Below, in pieces: positions 16,939-26,063 of a stretch of 32,522 nt of DNA. The position numbers were made by a program, and so were the translations under genes. Origin of the DNA: CAYPHA01 sp964410215 (GTDB lineage Bacteria > Calditrichota > Calditrichia > Calditrichales > CAYPHA01); contig CAYPHA010000051.1 in the NCBI GenBank assembly GCA_964410215.1, positions 1 through 32,522 on the forward strand, given 5' to 3'. The notes beneath the pieces are model-generated. The model saw nothing but the letters and a program-made list of their open reading frames with translations. It had not been told where the DNA came from and did no database searches. Positions within the stretch are counted from its first letter, which is position 1, and every line of letters starts with the position of its first letter.

Positions 16939-19332
16939 ATGATTCGTAAGGCATTCCCAATTTTTATGTTATTTATTTTGTCAATGTCTCAGGAAATATT
17001 ACACTCGCAGCCATCCATTGATGACCTGTTCATCAGAGACCGGTTTCAGCCCCTTTCCGGGGAAAATATATTAAAAACAGATGGGTATTATAACTGGGGT
17101 GCTTCCATAGTCAGGGATGAGTTCGGGACGTATCACCTGTTTTATTCACGCTGGAAAAGGGAGTATGCCTTTACAGGATGGCTGACCCACTCAGAAATAG
17201 CCCATGCCGTTTCCGATCATCCGGCCGGCCCCTGGACATATAAAGAAACGGTCCTAAAAGGAAGGGGTAACGGACACTGGGATGCCATCACGGCACACAA
17301 TCCGAAGATCAAATATTTTGAAGGTAAATACTATCTTTACTATTGTTCTACCAATCTCGGCGGCCGTGATTTTACGGAAGAGGAGCTGATTGAAACAGCC
17401 CAAACAGGTTACAGTCATCCAAACTGGAAAATCCTGCGTCCCAACCAGCGTACCGGTGTGGCGGTGTCGACGACACTCGACGGTCCATGGAAACGCGGGG
17501 ACACACCCCTGATTGAACCCTCAGGGCCGATTACGACACTCACCGTCAATCCTGCGATAGATAAAGGAAAAGATGGCCGCTATTACCTGATCGTTAAGGG
17601 CGATAAGCCGAATGAAACGCGATTTATCCGCAATCAGGCCATCGCGGTTTCTGAACACCCGGCCGGCCCGTTCGAAATGCAATCAAAACCCGTGATTGAC
17701 TATCTCGATACAGAGGATATGTCCCTTTGGTTTGATGAAAAAAGGGAGCGTTTCTACGGGGTATTCCATGCGCACCGTTTTATCGGTATGGTGACGTCTC
17801 GGGATGGCCTGAACTGGAAAAAAGCAACGGAATATGTGCTTACACACAAACAGCTTGAAAAATCAGACGGGACCGTAATCAAGCCTGACCGGATGGAAAG
17901 GCCGTTTATCTATGAAGAAAACGGTCAGCCCGAGGTCCTCAGCCTGGCGGTTAAAAAGGGTGATGAATCGTATACCGTATTTGTCCCGATCGAACATCCG
18001 GCCATTCCCGTTCCCAATGAACGACAGCTGGCCTGGCAGGAGGCCGAACTGGGTTTTGTATTTCATTATGATCTGCATGTGTTTGACGGGAAAAAATACG
18101 GACAGGGCAATAACCGTATCGATCCGATGCCGGATTACCAGATCATTCATCCGGAAAAGCTGGATACGGATCAGTGGATCAGGGCGGTAAAAGATGCAGG
18201 GGGTACGTTTGCCATCCTCACAGCGACGCATGAAACCGGATTTGCCCTTTACCAGTCGGAAGTCAATCCATACTGTCTGAAAGCGGTGAAATGGCAGGAT
18301 GGAAAAGGCGACATCGTGAGGGATTTTGTCAATTCATGCCGGAAATTCGGCATCAAGCCGGGTATTTATATTGGTATTCGATGGAATTCGTTCTTTGGTG
18401 TGCATGATTTTAAAGTCAATGGTGAAGGTGCTTTCGGGGAAAACCGTCAGGCCTATTATAACCGGATGTGTGAAGGGATGGTCAGGGAGATCTGTACCCG
18501 CTACGGTGAACTGTTTGAGATCTGGTTTGACGGCGGAGCGGATCATCCCGATAACGGGGCACCGGACGTGCTGCCGATTGTACAGCAGTACCAACCCAAC
18601 TGCCTCTTCTACCACAATGGACAGCTGGCCGAGGCCCGTTGGGGCGGATCGGAATCCGGTACGGTCGCTTATCCCTGCTGGGCGACGTTTCCTTATCCGG
18701 CAACCGGTGCCGGCGAATCAGCGAAAAGGCATATCGCTGATGACAATTTTGCCTTATTGAAGTATGGCGATCCGGATGGCAAATACTGGGTGCCGGCCAT
18801 GTCCGATGCCCCGTTGCGCGGATACAACGGCCGGCATGAATGGTTCTGGGAGCCGGGTGATGAAGCCCATATCTTTCCGCTTGAAAATCTGATGAACATG
18901 TACTATAAATCAGTGGGACGAAATTCCACACTGATCATGGGTCTGACACCGGATCCGCAGGGTCTGCTGCCGGAACCCGATGTGCAGCGTCTTCAGGAGT
19001 GGGGAAATGCCATTAAACACGCGTTCAGCAATCCCCTCGCCTCCTTATCAGGTGAAGGAAACATACATGAAATAAACCTTGAGCAAGCTGAGAAAATAAA
19101 CATGATCGTTCTTCAGGAAGATATCCGCCAGGGAGAAAGGGTGCGTTCCTTTGAAATTGAAATCTTGCGGAATGAAAAATGGCAGGTTGTTAATACTGGC
19201 TCATGCATCGGACATAAACGAATTATCAAAATGGATCCGGTTATTTCCAACAAGATACGACTGAAGGTGAAAGAATCGATCGACGAGCCACTGATAAAGA
19301 ATTTTACCGTTTATTCAGTAGTTCCCGATTAA
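16939..19332 (+). CDS. bimodular secreted enzyme: GH43/GH117-like propeller fused to GH29 alpha-L-fucosidase
   Basis: 797 residues. A signal peptide (to about residue 24) precedes a five-bladed propeller at about 28-350 (GTYHLFYSRW, HSEIAHAVSDHPAGPW, AHNPKIKYFEGKYYLYYC, DGPWKRG). A very short linker leads at about 358 into a GH29 barrel (RQLAWQEAELGFVFHYD). The GH29 nucleophile is D531 in EIWFDGGAD. The barrel ends near 685, and a discoidin-like domain (VLQEDIRQGERVRSFEIE, GHKRI) completes the protein. The GH29 and discoidin parts match the next gene along their whole length, about three quarters identical by eye in the barrel core. The propeller resembles the protein at 6207. Both modules look intact. 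One polypeptide may remove two adjacent sugars from the same chain end, or the propeller may position the substrate. An AAAAGGATATC purine run lies before ATG 16939. This fusion is not a standard architecture that I know. Confidence 0.87.
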   Translation: MIRKAFPIFMLFILSMSQEILHSQPSIDDLFIRDRFQPLSGENILKTDGYYNWGASIVRDEFGTYHLFYSRWKREYAFTGWLTHSEIAHAVSDHPAGPWTYKETVLKGRGNGHWDAITAHNPKIKYFEGKYYLYYCSTNLGGRDFTEEELIETAQTGYSHPNWKILRPNQRTGVAVSTTLDGPWKRGDTPLIEPSGPITTLTVNPAIDKGKDGRYYLIVKGDKPNETRFIRNQAIAVSEHPAGPFEMQSKPVIDYLDTEDMSLWFDEKRERFYGVFHAHRFIGMVTSRDGLNWKKATEYVLTHKQLEKSDGTVIKPDRMERPFIYEENGQPEVLSLAVKKGDESYTVFVPIEHPAIPVPNERQLAWQEAELGFVFHYDLHVFDGKKYGQGNNRIDPMPDYQIIHPEKLDTDQWIRAVKDAGGTFAILTATHETGFALYQSEVNPYCLKAVKWQDGKGDIVRDFVNSCRKFGIKPGIYIGIRWNSFFGVHDFKVNGEGAFGENRQAYYNRMCEGMVREICTRYGELFEIWFDGGADHPDNGAPDVLPIVQQYQPNCLFYHNGQLAEARWGGSESGTVAYPCWATFPYPATGAGESAKRHIADDNFALLKYGDPDGKYWVPAMSDAPLRGYNGRHEWFWEPGDEAHIFPLENLMNMYYKSVGRNSTLIMGLTPDPQGLLPEPDVQRLQEWGNAIKHAFSNPLASLSGEGNIHEINLEQAEKINMIVLQEDIRQGERVRSFEIEILRNEKWQVVNTGSCIGHKRIIKMDPVISNKIRLKVKESIDEPLIKNFTVYSVVPD

Positions 19333-19380
19333 ACCACAAATGTGTTATATAATTACCATTAAAGCGGAGCCATTAAAACA

Positions 19381-20781
19381 ATGATTCGATCTTTGATTCT
19401 TTTTACTTTTATAGTTTTTCTTTTTTTATGCGCATGCCGGGAAGCGCAACAGCAACATGATACACTTCCGAAGCCCCGTCCGGCACAACTGGCCTGGCAG
19501 CAAGCGGAGCTGGGGATGCTGATTTGTTATGAGCTGCATACCTTTAATGAGGGGCGCTATAATCAGCCGATGGCGCGCATCACACCTATTGAAGATGCGG
19601 ATCAATTCAATCCCGGCCGGCTAAACACGGATCAATGGATTCAGGCGGCGAAGAATGCCGGGGCGCGGTTCGCCATATTGACGGCTTCCCACGAGTCCGG
19701 TTTCCGGCTATGGCAGTCGGAAGTCAATCCCTTTTCGTTGAAGGCCGTCCGCTGGGGGGAAGGGAAACGGGATATTGTCCGTGAATTTTATAATTCCTGT
19801 ATTAAATACGGCATAAAACCGGGCATTTACCTCGGCACGCGCTGGAATGCACAACTCGGTGTCTATGACTTTAAAGTGACGGAGCGCAGTACCATAACCC
19901 AGGAAGCGTATAACCGGTTGATTGAAGCAGAAGTCAAAGAAATTTGCACAAATTATGGAGAGTGGTTTGAATTCTGGTTTGATGGCGGTGCGCATGGTCC
20001 GGAGCAGGGCGGCCCTGATGTCCTTTCCATTGTAGAAAAATATCAGCCGGATGCCCTGTTCTATCATAACCTTCAAAGGGCGGATGCACGCTGGGGAGGA
20101 TCGGAGACGGGAACCGTCGGATATCCCTGCTGGGCGACCTTTCCATACGCGTCAACGGGAGCCGGAGAATCAGCGAGACAGCATATTTCAGAAAACAATT
20201 TTGAACTGCTGAAACATGGCGATCCGGACGGCACACACTGGGTGCCGGCCATGTCCGATGCCCCGCTGCGCGGGTATAACGGACGGCATGAATGGTTCTG
20301 GGAGCCGGGCGATGAGGCTCATATCTACCCGCTGGAAAACCTGATGGATATGTACTATAAATCGGTGGGAAGAAATTCCACACTGATTCTTGGGATTACG
20401 CCGGATACCAGCGGCTTGATTCCGGAACCGGATGTGACGAGACTTAAGGAATGGGGAGATGAAATGCAACGCATTTTTGGTAAACCTGTAGCAGAAACAG
20501 CGGGCCCGGGTAATGTGACAGAACTTCGTTTTGATGAGAGTAAAGAAGTAGACCATATTGTTATTCAGGAGGATATCAGGTACGGTGAACGCATCCGGGA
20601 ATACACATTGGAAGTTCTGCAAAATGGAAATTGGCAAAAACTGGAATCAGGCATCTCTATCGGTCATAAAAGAATTCATCAATTTGCTCCACAGAAGTGC
20701 ACCGGCATTCGGTTGCGTGCTTCGAAGTCTGTTGCACCTCCATTTATAAAGTTACTTGCTGTTTATAACTCAATACAATAG
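19381..20781 (+). CDS. GH29 alpha-L-fucosidase, probable lipoprotein
   Basis: 466 residues. It is a near full-length counterpart of the C-terminal half of the upstream fusion. The nucleophile is D201 in EFWFDGGAHG. The invariant block VPAMSDAPLRGYNGRHEWFWEPGDEAHI is shared with the fusion, as is the discoidin-like end (VIQEDIRYGERIREY, GHKRIHQ) at about 370-465. The leader is hydrophobic and ends in LCAC (C19), a plausible lipobox, so this copy may be surface-anchored while the fusion has an ordinary signal peptide. It lies 48 bases after the fusion. DNA identity is also high in the block at 20241-20359 against 18791-18909, so the two come from a tandem duplication. Differences such as an ALFYHNLQRADARW versus CLFYHNGQLAEARW loop near the active site may reflect changed specificity. 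GH29 membership is firm; linkage specificity is unknown. Confidence 0.92.
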   Translation: MIRSLILFTFIVFLFLCACREAQQQHDTLPKPRPAQLAWQQAELGMLICYELHTFNEGRYNQPMARITPIEDADQFNPGRLNTDQWIQAAKNAGARFAILTASHESGFRLWQSEVNPFSLKAVRWGEGKRDIVREFYNSCIKYGIKPGIYLGTRWNAQLGVYDFKVTERSTITQEAYNRLIEAEVKEICTNYGEWFEFWFDGGAHGPEQGGPDVLSIVEKYQPDALFYHNLQRADARWGGSETGTVGYPCWATFPYASTGAGESARQHISENNFELLKHGDPDGTHWVPAMSDAPLRGYNGRHEWFWEPGDEAHIYPLENLMDMYYKSVGRNSTLILGITPDTSGLIPEPDVTRLKEWGDEMQRIFGKPVAETAGPGNVTELRFDESKEVDHIVIQEDIRYGERIREYTLEVLQNGNWQKLESGISIGHKRIHQFAPQKCTGIRLRASKSVAPPFIKLLAVYNSIQ

Positions 20782-20809
20782 ATCCGGTTAAAAAGAGGAA
20801 TAAGAACAA

Positions 20810-23044
20810 ATGAAACAAATATTTTCTATTCTGGTTGTATTGCACTTTGCCTATGGTGTAGCTTTGTATGCATCAGAACCGGATTGGCTGATTGATCCTA
20901 CTCCGTACACATCCGAAATAATACACCGGGAAGACCGGGGGGCAATTGATTTGGACAACGGACTTGTCCGTCGTTCCTTTATTCTCCAACCCAATGCCGC
21001 GACGTTCAGTCTGAAGCATCTGGTAACCGGTGAAGAATTTGTCCGGTCCATCCGGCCGGAAGCTGTCGTGGAAATTGATGGAATGACATTCCATATCGGC
21101 GGACTCATCGGTCAACCAATTCATAACTATTTGCTGCCGGAATGGATTGATGACATGGAAGCGGATCTGCTGGCGTTCAGGTACGTCGGTCATACCGTAG
21201 GAAAAACACAGGCGCGATTCCCCTGGAAGAAGCGGCTGGACTGGATGGCACAGGATCTTTCCTGGCCGCCTCCGGGAAAATCTTTGATTCTCCGGTTCAA
21301 AGCAGATGAACAAACGATGAATGCCCTTTTGTCGGTAAAAGCTGGAGAATCGGATCACAAACTTATTGTCGAAGATAAAGCCGGCCGGCTGGAACACCTC
21401 AAAAAAATAAACATCGATGTCCATTATGAGATCTATGATGGTTTACCGCTGATTGCCAAATGGCTCACTATCCATAATAAAGCTGATACCGTTATTACAA
21501 TTGATCGCTTTGTAAACGAAATACTGGCTGTCGTCGAGCCGGAAAGCCCGGTGGGTGTCCTGCCAAATTGGCGTCTTCCGAATTTGACCGTCGAAACCGA
21601 TTACGCGTTCGGCGGCGGGATGTCTTCCACGAGCAGCCTGGGAAAAAGCGTGTTCTGGAATACCGATCCGCTCTATGCCACACAGGTGAATTACCGTCGA
21701 CAGACGCCCTGCCTGCTGGAATGCAAACCGCAGCACGGTCCGGCTCAGGTGCTGGCACCGGGCGATTCCCTGGAATCCTTTCGTGTATTCGAATTACTGC
21801 ATGACAGCTGGGAGCGCGAACGTAAAGGCCTGGCCCAGCGCCGTATGTACCGCACCATTGCCCCCTGGGTGACGGAAAATCCCATTCTGATGCACGTGCG
21901 CCAATCGGATGATGAATCTATAAAACGAGCCATTGACCAGTGTGCGGAAGTCGGGTTTGAAATGGTTATTCTGACTTTTGGCAGCGGCTTCAATATCGAA
22001 GATGAAAGTGCGGATAACCTGCAGCGATTAAAAAAATGGGCGGATTATGCCCATGAACGAAACATCGCGTTGGGTGGCTATTCCCTGCTGGCCAGTCGTC
22101 GCGTCGGAGGCGGTAATGATGTGGAGATGCAGCCGGGACAAACGCCCCGTTTCGGCAATTCACCCTGCCTCGAAAGTGAATGGGGGAAAGATTATTTCAG
22201 GAAGTTGTACCAGTTCTTTGAAAAAACCGGAATGGATATCCTGGAACATGACGGATCCTATCCCGGCGATATCTGTATCTCAAAGGACCATCCCGGTCAT
22301 AAAGGGCTGGAAGATTCCCAGTGGAATCAGTTTGTAAAGATCCGGGATTTTTACCGCTGGTGTCGTGAAAACAGTATCTACCTGAATGTACCGGACTGGT
22401 ATTTCCTGAATGGCAGTAATAAGACCGGGATGGGTTACCGTGAGACCAACTGGTCCCTGCCCCGAAAGCAGCAGGAAATTATAGAAAGGCAGAACATATT
22501 TGACGGTACCTGGGAGAAAACGCCCTCCATGGGCTGGATGTTCGTCCCGCTGACCCAGTATCATGGCGGAGGCGTTGCCGCCACGATCGAACCTTTGCAT
22601 GAACATCTCGATCATTATGGACAACGCCTGGCAAATCTCTTTGGCGCCGGTGTCCAGGCCTGTTACCGGGGACCGCGATTATATGATACGGATGAAACCA
22701 GAGCGCTGGTGAAAAAGTGGGTGGATTTTTATAAGAAGCATCGTAAAATCCTTGATTCCGATATCATTCATGTCCGTCGTCCGGACGGGCGTGATCTGGA
22801 TTGCATTCTGCATGTGAATCCCAATCTGGAAACAAAGGGCCTGGCCATGGTCTTCAATCCCACTTCGAAGATAATCAGGAAAGAAATTACCTTGCCGCTG
22901 TATTATACCGGTCTTCGGGATCAGGCCCACATTAGCATCATGGATGGGGAAAATGTCCTCTATGAACTAGACAGGGAATACCGGGTTATCGTACCTATTG
23001 ATGTCGAAGCTCACAGTCAGATCTGGATTAAAATTAAGAATTAA
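20810..23044 (+). CDS. secreted GH36/clan GH-D-like glycosidase of uncertain family
   Basis: 744 residues with a signal peptide (to about 22). An N-terminal beta-sandwich (about 30-335, DNGLVRRSFILQPNAATFSL) is followed by a TIM barrel (about 350-640) and a beta C-terminal domain, the layout of GH36-type alpha-galactosidases. The barrel has FEMVILTFGSGFN, then GMDILEHDGSYPGD, where D481 stands at the position of the clan-D nucleophile. It is followed by LEDSQWNQF, LNVPDWYFLNGSNKTGMGY and GWMFVPLTQYHGGG. The canonical K-x-D motif of GH27/GH36 is replaced by EHD. I recall similar proteins in Planctomycetes and other environmental bacteria, usually annotated only as hypothetical or alpha-galactosidase-like. 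The likely role is removal of an alpha-linked sugar, possibly galactose, but this is inference. GAGGAAT precedes ATG 20810, and the gene lies 28 bases from its upstream neighbour. Confidence 0.62.
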   Translation: MKQIFSILVVLHFAYGVALYASEPDWLIDPTPYTSEIIHREDRGAIDLDNGLVRRSFILQPNAATFSLKHLVTGEEFVRSIRPEAVVEIDGMTFHIGGLIGQPIHNYLLPEWIDDMEADLLAFRYVGHTVGKTQARFPWKKRLDWMAQDLSWPPPGKSLILRFKADEQTMNALLSVKAGESDHKLIVEDKAGRLEHLKKINIDVHYEIYDGLPLIAKWLTIHNKADTVITIDRFVNEILAVVEPESPVGVLPNWRLPNLTVETDYAFGGGMSSTSSLGKSVFWNTDPLYATQVNYRRQTPCLLECKPQHGPAQVLAPGDSLESFRVFELLHDSWERERKGLAQRRMYRTIAPWVTENPILMHVRQSDDESIKRAIDQCAEVGFEMVILTFGSGFNIEDESADNLQRLKKWADYAHERNIALGGYSLLASRRVGGGNDVEMQPGQTPRFGNSPCLESEWGKDYFRKLYQFFEKTGMDILEHDGSYPGDICISKDHPGHKGLEDSQWNQFVKIRDFYRWCRENSIYLNVPDWYFLNGSNKTGMGYRETNWSLPRKQQEIIERQNIFDGTWEKTPSMGWMFVPLTQYHGGGVAATIEPLHEHLDHYGQRLANLFGAGVQACYRGPRLYDTDETRALVKKWVDFYKKHRKILDSDIIHVRRPDGRDLDCILHVNPNLETKGLAMVFNPTSKIIRKEITLPLYYTGLRDQAHISIMDGENVLYELDREYRVIVPIDVEAHSQIWIKIKN

Positions 23045-23055
23045 TAATTATAAAA

Positions 23056-23147
23056 CTCTCTGTGCTGCTCCGTGTCTCTTCCGTGTACCTCTGTGTCCAG
23101 AAGAGGACACGGAGATTCACCGAGAAGACGCAGAGAACCACGGAGAA
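23056..23147. repeat. imperfect inverted repeat (CTCTGTGTCC / GGACACGGAG type) in the GH2 leader
   Basis: A left arm at 23056-23098, made of CTCTGTG/CTCCGTGT units, faces a right arm at 23103-23147 made of GGACACGGAG, CGCAGAG and CCACGGAG. The closest stem is CTCTGTGTCC at 23089-23098 with GGACACGGAG at 23105-23114, nine of ten bases paired with a six-base loop. It is a dispersed-type intergenic repeat or a decayed small mobile element. It lies between two same-strand genes and could also act as a weak transcript-processing or attenuation structure. No T-run follows, so a standard terminator is unlikely. Confidence 0.7.
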
Positions 23148-23154
23148 AAAAATC

Positions 23155-23158
23155 GGAG
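23155..23158 (+). promoter_or_regulatory. ribosome binding site fixing the GH2 start
   Basis: GGAG stands seven bases before ATG 23166, whose product starts with a normal signal peptide (MRKRVVTFLLACLMM). The frame is open upstream to ATG 22998, but that extension would overlap the previous gene and translate the inverted repeat, so it is rejected. Confidence 0.75.
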
Positions 23159-23165
23159 ATATACT

Positions 23166-26063
23166 ATGAGAAAACGCGTTGTCACTTTTCTACTGGCTTG
23201 TCTGATGATGTACGCAGAAGGCGTTTATTCTGAAGTAAAAGATGTAATCGATCTATCCGGAAAATGGACCTTCCGGATCGATCCGGAGGACAGAGGAATC
23301 GGAGAGAAATGGTTTAACCAAATATTGGATGATCCGATCACGTTACCCGGCTCATTACAGGAACAGGGGTATGGTAATAATGTGTCGATGGAAACGGAAT
23401 GGACCGGAGCTATTATTGATAAATCCTGGTATACGGAAGAAAAATATGCCCCGTACCGTCAGCCTGATAATATAAAGGTCCCTTTCTGGCTGACGCCGGA
23501 TAAGCATTATGTTGGTGCAGCCTGGTATCAAAAAGTTATAACAATTCCGGACGACTGGCAAAACAGGCAGATTATACTGGAACTGGAACGCTGTCACTGG
23601 AACAGTATGGTTTGGGTGGATGAAGAGTGGATCGGTGAGAATAACAGTCTTTCCGCAGCACACCAGTACAAACTGCCCGCAGAAATGAGCCCGGGAGAAT
23701 ACCGGATAACCATTCGCATTGACAACCGGATAAAGATTCAGGTCGGTATTAATGCCCATAGCGTATCCGATCATACCCAAAGCAACTGGAACGGCATAAT
23801 CGGAGGTATAAACCTGCAGGCAAAACCGGAATTGCATTTTAATGATATCCAGATCTATCCCGATATTAATACGAATATCGTCACCGTAAAGATGGCTGTT
23901 AATAATCACTCCGGCGCTGAAACGTCCGGGACGATTATCTTACAGGTGGCAGAAAAGGAATCAGTTAAAAGATCACCGTTCCCTGAAATAAAACAAAAAT
24001 TCCATATCAGTGAAGGGGAAAACCGATTTGAAATCGCCTATCCCATGGGAGAAAACGTCGTATATTGGGATGAATTTAATCCGTTTCTCTATAGAATTTT
24101 GGTGACATTGGAGTCTGCCGGGGTACAGGTATTGACGGAAGAGCGATCGGTCACTTTCGGAATGAGGCAATTCACCGCTGAAGGCACACGCTTTATTCTC
24201 AATGAGCGCCCTGTTTTTCTGAGAGGCACACTGGAATGCGCTATCTTTCCGGAAACCGGATATCCGCCGACTGATGTTCCATCATGGGAACGCATCATTA
24301 ATATCTGTAAGGCACACGGGCTGAACCATATGCGGTTTCATTCCTGGTGCCCCCCGGAAGCGGCTTTTATTGCTGCCGATAAGCTCGGTTTTTATTTCCA
24401 GGTTGAGTGTGGAGCCTGGGCCAAAATTGGCGATGGGGATCCAATTGACCAATGGATTTATGATGAGGGAGACCGGATCTTGCAGGCTTATGGTAACCAT
24501 CCCTCATTTATTCTAATGGCATACGGTAACGAGCCAGGTGGTAAAAATCAGCAAATCTATCTTGGTGAACTGCTTGATTACTGGAAAGAAAAGGATGGAC
24601 GCCGGTTGTATACAGGCGGTGCGGGCTGGCCCCTGATCCCGGAAAATGATTTCCATAATACGCCGAATCCCCGTATTCAGGGATGGGGAGCCGGTTTATC
24701 AAGCCGTATTAACAGCCGGCCGCCGGAGACGGAAACGGACTACCGGGACTTTATCAATAAACAGGGTAAACCGGTAGTCAGTCACGAAATCGGACAGTGG
24801 TGTGTTTATCCGAATTTCGAGGAGATTGACAAGTACACCGGCGTATTGAAAGCCGGTAATTTTGAAATCTTCAGGAATGATTTGGAAAAAAAACATATGC
24901 TGGATCTGGCGGATGATTTTCTGATGGCTTCCGGTAAGTTGCAGGCGCTCTGCTATAAGGAAGAGATTGAGTCGGCGCTGAGAACACCGGGCATGGGCGG
25001 CTTTCAATTACTGGATCTCCATGATTTTCCCGGTCAGGGAACGGCTCTGGTTGGTGTATTGGATGCCTTCTGGGGAGAGAAGGGATATATCACGGCTGAA
25101 GAGTATCATCGTTTTGCCTGTGAAACCGTGCCGCTGGTACGGATGAAAAAGCGCACATGGACCGATAATGAAGCATTTCATGCAAATATAGAAATCGCAC
25201 ATTATGGTCCGCGGGATCTGGAGACAGAGGCTGTTCACTGGAAAATCAGTGATAGGAACGGTCGGGTTTTAAGTGCAGGTGATTTAAAAATCAGTGGTAT
25301 AAGGACGGGTATGCTGAATGAATGTGGCATGCTCACTTTTGATCTGAAGACCCTGGAAGAACCGGTTGCTTTAAACCTGGAAGTGTTCATCCCCGGCACT
25401 TTGTATGCCAATGACTGGGATTTCTGGGTATATCCGTCAAAACCGGCTAAAACATCTATAAAAGATATCTATGTCGCAAAGAAATGGGATAAAAAAGCTG
25501 TGCAGGTACTCGAATCCGGTGGTATGGTTTTATTCACACCGCATCCCGCGCAAATAGAATCGGATGAGTATGGACCCATCCCGGCCGGATTCAGTTCCAT
25601 TTTCTGGAATACAGCCTGGACAAACCGGCAGCCTCCACATACCCTGGGCATTCTTTGTGATCCTGAACATCCGGTTTTTAATCAGTTTCCGACGGATTTC
25701 CACAGCAACTGGCAGTGGTGGGAACTTGTCACACAGGCTCATCCGTTTATACTTAATCCGATGCCGCCGGAGTTAAGGCCACTGATTCAGATGATCGATG
25801 ACTGGTTTACGAACCGTCGCCTTGGATTGGTTTTCGAGGCAAAAGTCGGTGAAGGCCGTTTACTCGCCTGCGGGATCGATATCGAAAACAACCTGGAAGA
25901 GCGGCCGGTAGCCCGTCAACTACGATATGCATTGCTTCAATATATGAAAAATGACCATTTCAATCCTGCTGCAAAACTCGATCCCGCTCAAATAGAAGCC
26001 CTTCTGGTCAAACCCCTGTTAAACAAAGCCATGGGCGGAAAAGCCTGGTTTTTTTATAGATGA
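23166..26063 (+). CDS. GH2 beta-glycosidase (galactosidase/glucuronidase/mannosidase type), secreted
   Basis: 965 residues from ATG 23166 with a signal peptide ending near residue 20. The sugar-binding jelly-roll (IDLSGKWTFRIDPED, GAAWYQKVITIPDDW) spans about 24-215, the immunoglobulin-like domain about 215-325, and the TIM barrel about 330-600 (FLRGTLECAIFP, LNHMRFHSWCPPEAAF). The catalytic pair is present: acid/base E456 in AYGNEPGG and nucleophile E541 in VSHEIGQW. A further 300 residues contain an Ig-like part and a Rossmann-like part (VLESGGMVLFTPHP, GEGRLLACGIDIENN). That extension recalls those found on some environmental GH2 proteins. The family reaction is retaining hydrolysis of a beta-linked terminal sugar; which sugar is not decidable here. 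It is the last enzyme before the receptor genes, separated from them by a 273-base AT-rich gap. Confidence 0.9.
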   Translation: MRKRVVTFLLACLMMYAEGVYSEVKDVIDLSGKWTFRIDPEDRGIGEKWFNQILDDPITLPGSLQEQGYGNNVSMETEWTGAIIDKSWYTEEKYAPYRQPDNIKVPFWLTPDKHYVGAAWYQKVITIPDDWQNRQIILELERCHWNSMVWVDEEWIGENNSLSAAHQYKLPAEMSPGEYRITIRIDNRIKIQVGINAHSVSDHTQSNWNGIIGGINLQAKPELHFNDIQIYPDINTNIVTVKMAVNNHSGAETSGTIILQVAEKESVKRSPFPEIKQKFHISEGENRFEIAYPMGENVVYWDEFNPFLYRILVTLESAGVQVLTEERSVTFGMRQFTAEGTRFILNERPVFLRGTLECAIFPETGYPPTDVPSWERIINICKAHGLNHMRFHSWCPPEAAFIAADKLGFYFQVECGAWAKIGDGDPIDQWIYDEGDRILQAYGNHPSFILMAYGNEPGGKNQQIYLGELLDYWKEKDGRRLYTGGAGWPLIPENDFHNTPNPRIQGWGAGLSSRINSRPPETETDYRDFINKQGKPVVSHEIGQWCVYPNFEEIDKYTGVLKAGNFEIFRNDLEKKHMLDLADDFLMASGKLQALCYKEEIESALRTPGMGGFQLLDLHDFPGQGTALVGVLDAFWGEKGYITAEEYHRFACETVPLVRMKKRTWTDNEAFHANIEIAHYGPRDLETEAVHWKISDRNGRVLSAGDLKISGIRTGMLNECGMLTFDLKTLEEPVALNLEVFIPGTLYANDWDFWVYPSKPAKTSIKDIYVAKKWDKKAVQVLESGGMVLFTPHPAQIESDEYGPIPAGFSSIFWNTAWTNRQPPHTLGILCDPEHPVFNQFPTDFHSNWQWWELVTQAHPFILNPMPPELRPLIQMIDDWFTNRRLGLVFEAKVGEGRLLACGIDIENNLEERPVARQLRYALLQYMKNDHFNPAAKLDPAQIEALLVKPLLNKAMGGKAWFFYR

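Noticed and set aside
22998..23165. N-terminal extension of the GH2 gene from ATG 22998
   Set aside because: It overlaps the previous gene, translates an inverted repeat, and would bury the signal peptide at residue 57.
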